Source: Endocalyx cinctus (taxonomy: Eukaryota > Ascomycota > Sordariomycetes > Amphisphaeriales > Apiosporaceae). From it: DNA of 64,000 bases. The number at the start of each line of letters is the position of its first letter. The stretch's first letter is position 1. Of this stretch, positions 45,351-56,700 are shown piece after piece. The position numbers and the translations under genes are program-made. Location of the stretch: assembly GCA_001600455.1 (NCBI GenBank), contig BCKC01000006.1, positions 3,286,001-3,350,000 on the forward strand, written 5' to 3'. The notes under the pieces were generated by a model. It did no database searches. It worked only from the letters and a program-made list of their open reading frames with translations, and was not told the origin of the DNA.

Positions 45351-46822
45351 GTTAATTTGGAAGTACGGACTTAGATGTTAATCCAGGAGATAATTTTGGT
45401 ATTGTCAGTTAATTATGAGTTTACATCATTACTTGCTATAATAACTTAGTACGATGCATATAGAAAGTCTAAATAATGGATAAATACGTGATTATGGTGA
45501 AATATGGATCTTCTTCCTTCAATTTCACGACCACCCGTGCGGAGGGTTGAAGGTATATGCAGATGGCTCACTGTAGTGTCCTGTCGTGTAAATAATATGG
45601 GTTGGAATGCGGGGTTTAGGACAGTGTCACCTACATTAAGCATCTACGTTAATACCAAGGGGGAGGACTGATTCTTGAGGGTTGTTTGAGATGATTTTAG
45701 ATATGTGGAACTAAATAGATTAATTATAAGATAGAAATCTATATTCTTTGTGGGATAATTCTAAATACCGGAATACATAGTATCTACAGAATGATTGATT
45801 AATATATATATATATATATATTCATTCTTGCTACTGTAGTATTGCTAATTGGCTGACTGGTAATAAGAAATAAGGATAGTTCTGTTGACCACTATTTTTA
45901 GATTCTCAGTGCGTGCCAGGCCTATACATAGTGATTATTTAGTGCCTAAGTATTCTGCAGAGAATCGAGATACTGTAGTGTACATAGTACGGAGTCGGGT
46001 AGTATAAAAATAATAGTTCCAGTGACGTCAGAGGTAGTCACCCTAGCTGCCTACCTAGGTACCTTCATATATGTATAGCAAAGGTTACTGTACTGAATGC
46101 CGACTTACTTGGCCTCTAGACAAACTACACAAAATGCAGTGTAACTGGTTAAACCATACTACAAACTTAACCTATTTAAAATAATAGAGCTTAAATTGAC
46201 AACAATGGTTCTTGTATGGTTTTTCTTTTTCGGGCTCACTTCTGATGGAGAAAATTGCGAGCGACGATCACGTAGGTAGTTCAAGTCATGACGATACCGT
46301 AGAGGGTTATGAAATACATTATAATCAGCGTATCCACGGATATCCAACCCTGGTATTACCGGGGTATTTAGGGGCTCGTTATCACTTACTAGTGCACTAA
46401 ATCCATACGCATATACTATATTCCAGCTGTCAGCAGCCCATTGAAATGAGATAAGGCCACGTCCCGCCCACATTAAACTTTCTCCCTTGATTTCATCTCG
46501 TCTGCATCCCTATATTTAAGTGTTTTGACGCGCTCACTTTCACGGGACTGTCAACTTTTATTATTATTGGATTAACTCTTCGTTCCAATTTGAATATTAA
46601 GAATTCCAATACAGGATGTAACTCTCTACTTACTGGTTTTAAGTAGATATAATACCTCGTTTAGAATTCAAAACGGATAGTATTTATTCCGATCACGTGA
46701 TAAACTAACAGATTGCCGTTTCAATTTATCCAAACTTCCAAGTTGTTCAGTCCAATCAATACGTACCATTTTTCTTTTTTATCATCCAAAGATATGCGCC
46801 ACTGAAATTAGCTGCTTAGACG
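45351..46822. other. 1.5-kb spacer
   Basis: TA tract at about 45801-45821. A minus-strand frame at 46159-46473 has no start context or family support. The acyltransferase promoter presumably lies at the right end. Confidence 0.55.
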
Positions 46823-48577
46823 ATGCGACAAGATATGATGCGTCCCTTATCTAGGGACCAAGCGGGTGATGAGGAAAAAGCGACGGGTCCAAGTTCCATG
46901 TCGGACAGAGATAAAATCAAATGCCTCGACGGGCTTCGAGGGATCGCCTGCTTACTCGTTTTCAATTACCACTTTTTCTGGCCATGGACCCCTTTTATAA
47001 TGCTAGGATATGGTGCGATCCCTCCCGAATCTTCTGCGCCGTATAAGGCCTGGACCTCGTTACCGATCGTGTGTCTGCTGCACCGCGGTCGGCCCATGGT
47101 CGCCATTTTCTTCGCCATCTCGGGTTACGTCATCTGTCGGCATATCCTGAGGCTAATTCACGAAAAGCGCTTGGAAGCCGCTTATCAGCGCCTCGCGTCC
47201 GCCGTTTTCAGGCGCGCCTTTCGTCTTTATCTCCCACCTACCATTAGCATGTTTTTGGTCGCCCTCTTGGCGCAGATGGGCGCCTTTCGTTCCGAGGATG
47301 ACATTTACAAAGGCCTGGACTCGGCCTATATCAACGGCACCGTCGCGACTGTCAAATTCAACAACTCGCTTTGCCTCAACAAAACGGTTCCCGCTCTTGG
47401 TGGCGCGGGCGTGGCGCAGCTTATGGGCTTGGAGAGTGCCGATTATCTAGGTAATGCAACGAGTCCGTTGTGCGTCAACATCACTTCCACGCTGCTGAGC
47501 CCCGCGCGGATATATATGCAGGGGGATGAATTCGAGACTAAATTGGCCAAGGTGATGAATGACACTACGCGACTTCGAAAATACGGTAACCACGATTATA
47601 TACCGACATATGACGGCCCGGCGCCGTTGGATATTGTTCACGGCAACGGTACGAACGGCACATACGGCATACCTCTGAAGTGGATTCAGCTCGGAGGTTC
47701 GTGGGAAGAACATCCGTTGATCCACGATAATATGACCTACGCGCTTCAAAACTTCACCCGAGTCTACGCCGAATGGGCTAACCCGTTCAACTTCAATCAC
47801 TACCATCCCCGCTACGACCCGCACACATTTACCATCCCGATGGAATTGCGCGGGTCTATGGTGATCTACATCTTCCTGCTTGGAACCGCCGCCTTGAAAG
47901 CTAAGTGGCGACTCACCTTCGCCGGTTTTCTCTCGGCATACAGCTTGACCCTAGGACGATGGGACGTCTCCGCTTTTCTAGGTGGCACGCTACTGTCGGA
48001 GGTGGATATCAGGCTCGCCTCTGACCTGAATGACGGTCCCTCCGACCACGGGCCTTTACTAACCCCCATTCTGAATACCGTAAAGAACCTCAAACCCGCT
48101 CATTCCCGAGTGATACGGTACACGACCATGTTCGTAGCCCTCTATTTCCTCTCGTACCCGGACGCGGCCGCCGAGTGGACCCCCGGCTTCACGTTTCTCG
48201 CCTACCTCCTCCCCCGGTACTACCACCCGCTATCGGGGTGGATGTTCTACCAGTCCTTCGGCGCCGTCTTGCTTCTGCCCTGCATTTTGCACAGTCCCGT
48301 GCTTCGCGACTTTCTGGAGGGCCGGTGGCCGCGGTACTTGGGGAAGATCAGCTTCTCGTTCTACCTGGTCCACGGACCGGTCTTACACGGCTTGGGCTTC
48401 TGGATCATGCCGAGGCTTTTCGAGCGGCTGGGCCGTACCGGGGGCTATCTCGTGGGATACTTCGTGCTGCTGAGCATCGCGCTGTACCTCTCGGATTGGT
48501 GGTGTAGGAAGATCGATAACTGGAGTACGACGGTGGGGAAGAGGGTCGAGAGGATGATGTTGGATGATCCGAGATAG
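46823..48577 (+). CDS. Acyltransferase-3 (OafA/Nod-type) integral membrane protein
   Basis: Intronless, 584 residues. Membrane acyltransferase family 3, moving acetyl or other acyl groups onto sugars, lipids or other small molecules. The signature opening is CLDGLRGIACLLVFNYHFFWPW (about 33-54, with the conserved His), followed by RGRPMVAIFFAISGYVI (about 92-108) and FRRAFRLYLPPT. A large extracytoplasmic loop (about 160-330) is rich in N-glycosylation sites (for example NGTVATVKFNNS). About ten hydrophobic segments follow, the last pair containing YLGKISFSFYLVHGPV. Placed after the GT1, it could acylate the glycosylated product; this is inference. Confidence 0.93.
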   Translation: MRQDMMRPLSRDQAGDEEKATGPSSMSDRDKIKCLDGLRGIACLLVFNYHFFWPWTPFIMLGYGAIPPESSAPYKAWTSLPIVCLLHRGRPMVAIFFAISGYVICRHILRLIHEKRLEAAYQRLASAVFRRAFRLYLPPTISMFLVALLAQMGAFRSEDDIYKGLDSAYINGTVATVKFNNSLCLNKTVPALGGAGVAQLMGLESADYLGNATSPLCVNITSTLLSPARIYMQGDEFETKLAKVMNDTTRLRKYGNHDYIPTYDGPAPLDIVHGNGTNGTYGIPLKWIQLGGSWEEHPLIHDNMTYALQNFTRVYAEWANPFNFNHYHPRYDPHTFTIPMELRGSMVIYIFLLGTAALKAKWRLTFAGFLSAYSLTLGRWDVSAFLGGTLLSEVDIRLASDLNDGPSDHGPLLTPILNTVKNLKPAHSRVIRYTTMFVALYFLSYPDAAAEWTPGFTFLAYLLPRYYHPLSGWMFYQSFGAVLLLPCILHSPVLRDFLEGRWPRYLGKISFSFYLVHGPVLHGLGFWIMPRLFERLGRTGGYLVGYFVLLSIALYLSDWWCRKIDNWSTTVGKRVERMMLDDPR

Positions 48578-48835
48578 AGGGCTGTGAAGGTATGCCGTGT
48601 CTAGTTTTTAGGTACGGAATTGAAACCATACGGACATTTTTGAATCAAAAAGATATGGATTGTATATAGAACACCGGCGTTACTAGAACCTTGTATAACA
48701 TGCTGTGCATAGATCATCCCGTTTTGCTCCCTTACCTGTATTCTATCTGCGTATACTTTCGCCATGGCATTTTCTGTTTGTGACTACATGTTTTGAGGAA
48801 TTACCACCATTTTAGTATTTTAGTGTATTCTAACT

Positions 48836-48884
48836 AAACAGGAGGTGAGCGTGCTGGCTCACAGAAAGGCCTGAGTTTCGAATT
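48836..48884. repeat. Dispersed direct repeat, copy 2
   Basis: Partner of 40043-40090. This copy still contains a near-perfect hairpin GTGAGC-GTGCTG-GCTCAC, which is damaged in the other copy. Confidence 0.65.
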
Positions 48885-48934
48885 ACCGTATAGTCGGTGA
48901 AAATTACAAAGCCTAACCCTAATTTTTCCCCTCC

Positions 48935-48977
48935 AGCGGCCATGCGCCGGCCAGCAAGCGGGCCGCGCCGGCCGCGA
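48935..48977. other. GC-rich palindromic island
   Basis: About 43 nt composed almost wholly of GCCGGC/GGCCGCG variants, able to fold on itself, within an AT-rich spacer and about 50 nt after the repeat copy. Confidence 0.7.
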
Positions 48978-49358
48978 TCACTAAGTAGATAATAAAGTGG
49001 CTTTCGAAGTAGCTGTTGGCATGGGTGTACTCATAGGCCCCGTTAATAACTTCACCAACCAATCAGCACTACTACTGCTTTCATCCCGAACACCCGTCCT
49101 TTACTGACCAATTACTGTGTACACACTATCCTTTATTATAAGAGATTATAAAGTGTCCGAGAGGTAGTTACAAGTGGCTGTACCACCATGAAATAAATCG
49201 TGAACATAAATAGTATTCAGTGTCCAATATAGTTTTCACCTTCTCCTACTTCTCTATTTTACTCTTTCACTGGAACCTGTAACCCTAACCCATACCAACC
49301 CACATTGTCTACGTTTCCAATTGGCTACTTATAGATTTATTAGAAAGCCAGTATTCAA

Positions 49359-50299
49359 ATGGATTCCCAAGATCCCTCTTATGAAATCATCGATTGGGCT
49401 GCCCTTGAATTATTCAGCGAAGCGCAAGCCGACGATAGTCTGAAAAGAAACGCCGATGCGCTAGTTGACACCGAAATTGAACTTGATTCTTCTTCTCGGA
49501 AAAAAGCTAAAAATAGCAACGGTCCTTCTCCATCACTTCTTGACCCTGGCAAAAAGCTGGCATGTCCATTCTTTAAATATGACAATAAAAATCGTCATCT
49601 CGTGAGGAGCTGCAAGGGACCAGGCTTCGACAGTATTTCTCGAGTGAAGTACGAATTCTTTAATCACCTTCAGCTCTTTTTGGATGTTACTCGGGTTTAA
49701 CCTGCCATTGATTAGGGAACATCTTTACCGTCGCCACTCGGCACCACAAATCCAATGTGATCGCTGCTTTCAGAAATTTGATACATACGCCGAATTGAAA
49801 ATTCACAATCGTGCCCTTGAACGATGCGAACTAAAAAAGGAGACATCTACACTAGTAATAGATGAGGATCAGGTACGAAAGCTGCGATCCAAGGGACGTG
49901 CCGGTGTCACCGTTGAAGACAAGTGGGGATTAATATACAATATTATATTCCCGAGCGCCGTTGATGTGCCGAGTCCGTGTATGTAAAAATCCGTTTGACG
50001 GGCGCTGCACCGTTGAATTTTTAGCTAATTTCAATGATGCAGATTTTGAAGAGATGTCCGATCAATATCTATCCAATATTGATGCAATTGTCGTCGGGAA
50101 ATTTGAGCAGTACATTTCCCGGGTCTTCGTACCCTCGCTAGTCAAAGATTTGGTAGCCATAACCATCGCGGACCCGTGGCAGAACCATGAAGTCGTCACG
50201 CCCCACGTTACCGGCGTTGTGCAGAAACACACCGAGAACGGCTTACACTACTTGAAAGCCACCGCGAGTATGCACCAAATTGAAGACGCTGAAAAATAG
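49359..50299 (+). CDS. Zinc-finger-like fungal protein (Cys/His motif)
   Basis: Exons 49359-49648, 49716-49978 and 50043-50299 join in frame to 269 residues. After an acidic N-terminus and a basic patch (RKKAKN), a Cys/His block reads ACPFFKYD, then SCKGPGFDSISRVKEHLYRRH, then IQCDRCFQKFDTYAELKIHN and RCELK. This is the pattern of a common fungal family with one divergent and one C2H2-like finger, usually of unknown role. A segment DKWGLIYNIIFPSA follows, then a helical end (FEQYISRVFVPSLVKDLVAI). Nuclear or nucleic-acid binding is suspected, not shown. Both introns are 64-67 nt with standard sites. Confidence 0.85.
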
Positions 50300-50841
50300 T
50301 CGAGAACTCACTTTGGGGACCTGCATTACCCCACCGAGGAATGGGATACTTCCGGGAAATTGAGTAAGTTCCACTGCACTTTATATTCATAAACCTATAC
50401 AGTATCTACCCCAATTTATTAACACAATTTAAGAACAAATCATAGTATCCCTTTCTTTTTTTCTCTTCTTTGAAATGAACGGATAAGAACACTAATGTTG
50501 CGACGAACCGGAGACTGCTATCTTGTTTTTTTCTCTCCTCTTTTCTTCTTTTCCCTAGTCTTTCAAGGTTCTGGAATTTGATAAATTTACAGCGGGGTTC
50601 AAAGAGTTAGAGTCATCACTTGCAATACTGGTAAAAAGAATTGAGCGAATTTTGGTAGTATTAACTACAGCTTTTGAGAGTATGTACGACCGATGTGGTC
50701 TTGAATGGTATGGTATATACAAATATCTATTATCCAACCAAAAGAAAACAAATCATCACTCTTTCTTTCTTCGTTTCGGCCATCGCACCAAATCATGTTG
50801 TTTCTTCTAAAACGTAAGACACTTTATTTTTTTATTTTTTT
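50300..50841. other. Spacer between convergent genes
   Basis: T-rich 3' flanks of two convergent genes; nothing else seen. Confidence 0.6.
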
Positions 50842-51969
50842 TTAATCCTGGCTGGGGCCACCGCCGGAGCCGCCGTCGCTGTTGGTAACGCCGCCGCCCT
50901 CGTAGTAGAAGGCAGCCGGGCTCATCTCGTCGGAAAGGGTCGAGTTGATACCGAACGAGATCCAGGCGAAGATGCCGTCGGTGACGTCGTCGCCGAGCAT
51001 AACGTACTCGTAGAAGGGGTCGACGCCGTCGGTCACCGTCTCCTCCATGAGGATGCCGTCCTCGTCGTTGGTGCTCAGCTCCTGCTCGTTGGACGTGTAG
51101 GGCGAGGTCGCCTCGACCAGCGTGATCAGGTCCTGGTCGAAGAAGGTCTGCCCGAGGTGGCTCGCGTACACGTCGTTGCCGAGCGTGTTGTTCGCGTACA
51201 CGGTCGTCACGTTGGTGTGCACCAGCACGTGGATGTGGATCGATCGGCCCGTGTAGTGACCCGGGAAGATGGACTCGAACTGCGCCACGCCCTCGGAGTC
51301 GGTCTGCTGGATACCGCGCAGCCAGGTCGAGTCCAGCCCGGCCTGCGTGTCCGTGCCCGAGTACACGCCGGTCGCGTTCGCCTGCCACATCTCAAGATAT
51401 ACGTCCGAGACGGGCTCGCACGTGTTCACGTCGATGATCTGGTAGTCTAAGATCGTGTCCACGCCTTGCTGGTCCTCCCGAATGTTCTTGCGGATGTACT
51501 CGCCACCGACGTCTAATTGATTCCCATGTTAGCTCGCACGCACAGCGAGGTCAAAAGGGGGAATGGATAACGGTAATAATCATCATCATCACTTACAGTA
51601 AGGGCCGCTGGTGACCTCGGGGGTAAGCACGCAAGTCTTGGTAGCGAAGAGGACCTCCTCGGCCGTGTCGGGGGTGTAGCCGGTAGAAGTCTTGTTGTGG
51701 TCGGTAGCGAGCACGGTAGCCTCGTCGCGCTTCGAGCGGATGCCCCTCTTGGCGCGAGCGGCGGCGATGGCGGCGGCGCGACGCTCCTGCTGGCGGTCCT
51801 GCACGCCGCGGGCCTTGAGCTTGCTCGCGCAGGCACTGAGGTCGGATCGGCTGACGGTCTTGAGAAACGCGCGACGCTCCAGGGCCTCCTCGCGGATGTC
51901 TTGGCCGGGGTGAGCGGACACGGTCCCGGCGATAACGGCGAGGCCGGAGACGACGTTGGAGAAACGCAT
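50842..51969 (-). CDS. Secreted intradiol ring-cleavage dioxygenase
   Basis: Exons 51969-51597 and 51512-50842 (84-nt intron) join in frame to 347 residues. Non-heme Fe(III) dioxygenase fold that opens catechol rings between the hydroxyls. A signal peptide (MRFSNVVSGLAVIAGTVSA) places it outside the cell, as for other fungal extracellular intradiol enzymes thought to act on lignin-derived aromatics. After an Arg/Ala-rich propeptide-like stretch come TPEVTSGPYYVGGEYIR (first iron Tyr region), CEPVSDVYLEMWQANATGVYSG (second Tyr), WLRGIQQTDSEGVAQFESIF, and PGHYTGRSIHIHVLVH (Tyr and His ligands). The C-terminus ends in a Gly/Ser-rich tail. All expected iron ligands appear present. Confidence 0.94.
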
Positions 51970-53799
51970 GGCTATAGGTCGGTTGGCTTGTTAAAAGGGG
52001 GGGAATTTGAGGTATGGGAAAGGAAAGAGTTGAAAGAACTACCAAAAAAAAAAAGAAAAAAAAAAAAGTTCTTTTGGATTGATGAAAGAAGGGGGTTCGG
52101 ATGGGTGATATAAGAGGATATTGGATTGAGGATGTGATGAAGAGTGATAGCTTGACATTGGGATCTAACATACTTATATCTTCATCTTTCTAGAAGATGA
52201 TAATTCCACTTTTCATACAAAATGTATAATTGTGGAGTGACTTGGAGTACCGAGGGATGGATGTAGTCGCTATCCACGTGTGTTTTCCCCATTATTTACC
52301 ATTAAGCTCGACGTTTACGTCTTCTTTGAGGCTGCGTGATAGGTTGACAGGTTGACAGGTTGACAGGTTCCCGTATTCGATAAACTATATTACGAATTTT
52401 ACGTATATCCTGGTATGAGCCACGTCTAATTCACGTCTTGGCAGCTTGGCACTTTCTTTCTCGGGTTTACGTAGCCAATGAGCGAGAACGTATTCCAACG
52501 TATGCGGCTCACACTAAAATAACGCCCTATTTCGTAATTTATCCGTTTCCTATATAATAAAACCGAAATTAAGTGATTCGTAGTGGCCGATAGGTGTAGT
52601 TACAAATGCGACAAAGTTTCAAGTTGTAATAAAATAGAGAGACGGAATGGACCCATTAACGGAGGCTTATCTCGTCCGCCAAGAGCCGAGTACGTACGTA
52701 ATATAACTTTAAGCTTTTAGCTCCTGTATGGTTTTAACTTGGTAAAATGAAACATAATGAAAATTCATTCTTATCTACTAATGATTCCTTTTGTTTCGTG
52801 TAATTATATGATATAAATACTCTCTCCGTACATACAATATCCTTAACCTAGCAGCCCAGTTAATAGATAGCAAAAGGCTCAATAGCTAACCACATCACCA
52901 GCCTCAAGCTAGTGTTTGAGGTACAGTATGCGTGTAGTTGGTCTGTGCACCAGCCATACTACCAGACACCAGACTAATTCCGAATAATTCTGATCATTCC
53001 TACATTCTCAAAATCGTCAATACATCCATCAACTTCGCCCATATCTTTAAACCTAACCTATCATTTCATATGATCAATTGATAATAGAACGAAACATATA
53101 AAAGAGGACTTATCACTTCTGATCACCTTCTTGACTAAAGATATATCATAACCTTGAGATGTCTTCGTTTCACTCTTAGGTGCTACTCTTGATTTCGATT
53201 GCTCTTACAGGTACTATGTATGAATTCGTAGGCATCTCTCGGGTCTTCTATCCAGTCGGACACGGTTAATACAATTCTTTGAAAAATTCACATCACTGTC
53301 TCACTATTATTTCTGAAGACTCGGCGCCTTTCTGTAAGCCTGCATGAAGGCTTGGCACAGAAAAAAAAAAAAAGAACATGCAAGTCAAATACCGCGGCAT
53401 CCTGCTATTGGATGAAATGCCGGCTTTTCTTCCACATCATATTTTATCAGCCAATTAAGGATGGTCTGTAGAGCTTTCCTGCATCAGCTGAAAAAACAAA
53501 GCTTAAGTTCTCCAATATTAGAGCCTCGTTCTATTCAAAGCTAAGTCCGATATGAAGAGGGGAAAACGTATGTACAGGGATTCCGTATTACCTCTTGAAT
53601 TCCAGTACAGAGTATATATACTCTGTATATACACACTATATATAAGCGAGAGCCTTGATTCCCTTTTCTTTACAATTTACAGAATTAGATCATTGAGGGA
53701 AAAAAAAATCATACATAATTCAATCCGTCAATTTCTCCGTAAAATTAATATTAGTGGTCATCACAGACTGTATAACTAAAAGTCTTTACCACCTTCCGC
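51970..53799. other. 1.8-kb spacer
   Basis: A-rich leader of the intradiol gene, an 8-nt minisatellite at 52341-52369 and otherwise unremarkable AT-rich sequence. Confidence 0.55.
52341..52369. repeat. AGGTTGAC tandem repeat
   Basis: Three full and one partial AGGTTGAC units in tandem. Confidence 0.85.
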
Positions 53800-56700
53800 A
53801 TGCCTCACGATAATGATTCGGAAAAAAGCGGTGAAGAGGAACTTGCTCCGCTGCGGCCCGTTCGACGACGGTCCACACTACCGGCGAGGGTCTCAAGATC
53901 GCCCCCGTCATCCGCATGGCGTCCTTCGCACACAGTGAGATACCCTTTGGAGATATTTAATTTCCTGACGCTAACGCTACGCGACCCAAGAAAAATCAAA
54001 TGTCGCCGCCTCCTGGGATACCGCATGTCCGACGACCCAGCGCCCGGACCCACTCTGAAGCACTGCGCCCGACGACGAATCCCCCCGTCATTATCAACAA
54101 TTACGTGGGCGCTGATTCGGGTGACTCGGAGGACGATCGAAGACGTCGGCATCGATCGCCGCGCGATGTAGAGTACATAGATATACGTGAAAGTCGTAGA
54201 CGCCGAAGATCATCTCGCTCTTCTAGCCATTACTTTTCCCCTACGTCAACCAGCGAGGACGACGATTCCGATGATCTCTATAACTTTACACCGTCATACG
54301 CGTCTGTGGCCTCTTCCGTGCCCCTCGAAGACAGGGCACCGTTGGTGGACTCCTCCATCCCCTTCTTAGGCACAGCCGGAGCGTCTCCTTCTCGAACTGC
54401 GAAGACTATGCATATATCCAATGCCCAGTATGTCGGCGATGGGTGCCAGGAGGGTAATCACGCCTCGAAACTTACTTTACTATACGAACCGCGACACCCT
54501 CGGCAGGCGCTGTTCAGATGGATGTAGGTTGTCATTTTTGAGTACTGAATCGGCTACTCATTAATAGCTCTATATTATTCTTGAGAAGCATATGCGCTAA
54601 CAATTGGAAAGACACCTCAAGCAGCCGTCAGGCATGAGCTTCGATGCTTTTTGGGTATGTGCTAAGGCATCAGTCCCTTCATTGACACAACTTTGGAAGG
54701 TTAGGTAGTACCTTTCTCACTTGATCAGACTGACGTTTTGGCCTACCTAGGATGAGATTTCCAGCGTCACCAGCCTCTCAAGCTCCGAGAAGAGAAGTAT
54801 TAAGAAGTTACTGCAAGATGTCAAAAGACGTGATATCAAGCGGGCCGTTACTTCTCACGGCGATCACAAAATCATGCAAACGAAGGGGTTCCGAATGCAG
54901 AGAATTCAGTCCGATGGCACGGATATGTCTACTTCACGCTATAGGGCAGCGTACTGGATAAATCTACCATTTTTCGAGCTGAAGAAATACTCCTCCGAGC
55001 AGATTTCATCCGACTTGTTTCCGTCGCAAACATTGATGCAGGCAGACTTTTCGCAGCATCTGAAGGCGAGAGACATGCAACAAGCAGTGCAGCAGACTAA
55101 AGTAGCCCCAGAAGAACATTGTTTCCATATTTCTCATCTCTGGGGTATAATTTTAGACAATTGTGAGTACTCTCCACATGTTTAGTTTTGCCTGTTTCCT
55201 TGCTCACATGTGCAAATAATTTAGCGCTCTTAGTAACCTGTAGCACTATGCCCCACGACAAACTCGATGACAATAGGATTGAGATAAAAAGCACGCCACC
55301 TAAAGAAAAGAAAGTCGAATATGACGATCTAAGGATAATGGTAGAGTATCGTGACAACACTGTCTGGAACATTCCCCTTTCAGAATGTTTGACTTGGTTT
55401 GTAAGTTCTCCGACGATTAAAATTCTCGCTCTACGAGGCAAGAATACCACTGATATTATGGAAAGGCATTCACAACTCATTTCTGGGAGTTCTGGCCGGA
55501 CAATGTGCAGTTTTGCCGGCGTAGGAAACTTGTATCGCCAAATGACTGGCCTGACATCATCGAGCTCGCACAAAGCGGAAAAAACAGGGTTATTCTCGAG
55601 GCTGTCCTGAGGTAAGCCACGTCTTAACTGACATAATCAAGTAAAGATGGATCTAATTGTTTCCTTAAGGCCGTTGCCAAGTCCGCCTCCCCGAGGAATC
55701 CTAACCCCCATTGCCGACTCAAACGTTCTCGTAAACGAACCTGAAGCTGGTGGTGTGAGCACGGACAGTACGGATAGAGCTACCCAAAGGTCTGAGATGG
55801 CTACTCCGAGTGTCTCCGTGACAGACGAATTATCTCCGGAGTCAGAGAATTTTAGCGTCTTTTCCTGGATACAATCTGTCTCGAACCTCTCAAGAGCCAA
55901 AACCGCCAGGTCCGAGTTGGCGCGTATCGATGAGTTCATACGGAGGAAAACGCGGAGGAACGATCAGCATGCATACGACCAGTGTCCCAAGTCAACTCCA
56001 GATGAAATACGGGCGGATCTTGAGCGTCTCGACGCTAAAATGAATTCTTCCGAGATAGACGAAAAGGCGGATATTCGGCTATCCCTGCGCGATAGAATCG
56101 ATGCCTTCAACTCTGCCCTCGTTATCTTTACGTACTTCTTGCCGCTACAATTCGTCGGCCCCAGTACCGGAAAATTCTGGGGCGCGCTTAAACTTTTTTT
56201 AAACGTAAGTATTGACTTTTGGTGTACCGAATAATAATTATATACTGATAAGAAATTGTCTTCATTTTTTATCAGAGACCGTGGCCCGAAGACATCAGCG
56301 GACCAGATTTCGTAAACTTTGATAGAAAGCAGCGGGTCGCGCGTTCGTCGTTGCATTCTACGAAGAAAGAGCTTCGCGTCATGACTCGTCAGATCCTACT
56401 CTTCCAACAGGTCATGTCTCACGCCCCCGACCCGAAAAAGCTCGGAACGGAGATACCCACCCAGCTCCTGCAAGCGTACATCTACTTTCTCCTCGCCATC
56501 GTCCAGGGGTCAGTGGACACTAGCTTGCATCAGTCTCACATGCATACTTTCTCTCGTCTCCTGCAGGAGGGAATGCGAGGAATGCTGAGATCTTTCTCGC
56601 CGGTTTCCCTACTAAAATATTCTTCTCTCCTTCCTACTGATATCCTATCCTTAATAAGCCTCGAGCTTCTTAACGATTTGACGGGACAACACCCTAGCAT

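Larger units (their letters stand above)
48578..49358. other. Spacer with repeat copy and GC-rich island
   Basis: Holds dispersed repeat copy 2 (48836-48884), a GC-rich stretch (48935-48977), and short TTAGGG-like strings (AACCCTAA forms near 48911 and 49280) too short to be telomeric. Confidence 0.6.

Noticed and set aside
46159..46473. Minus-strand frame of 104 codons
   Set aside because: Middle part looks mildly protein-like, but no family and the tail is compositional.
48905..49295. AACCCTAA strings considered as interstitial telomere
   Set aside because: Only one to two units each; chance occurrence is likely.
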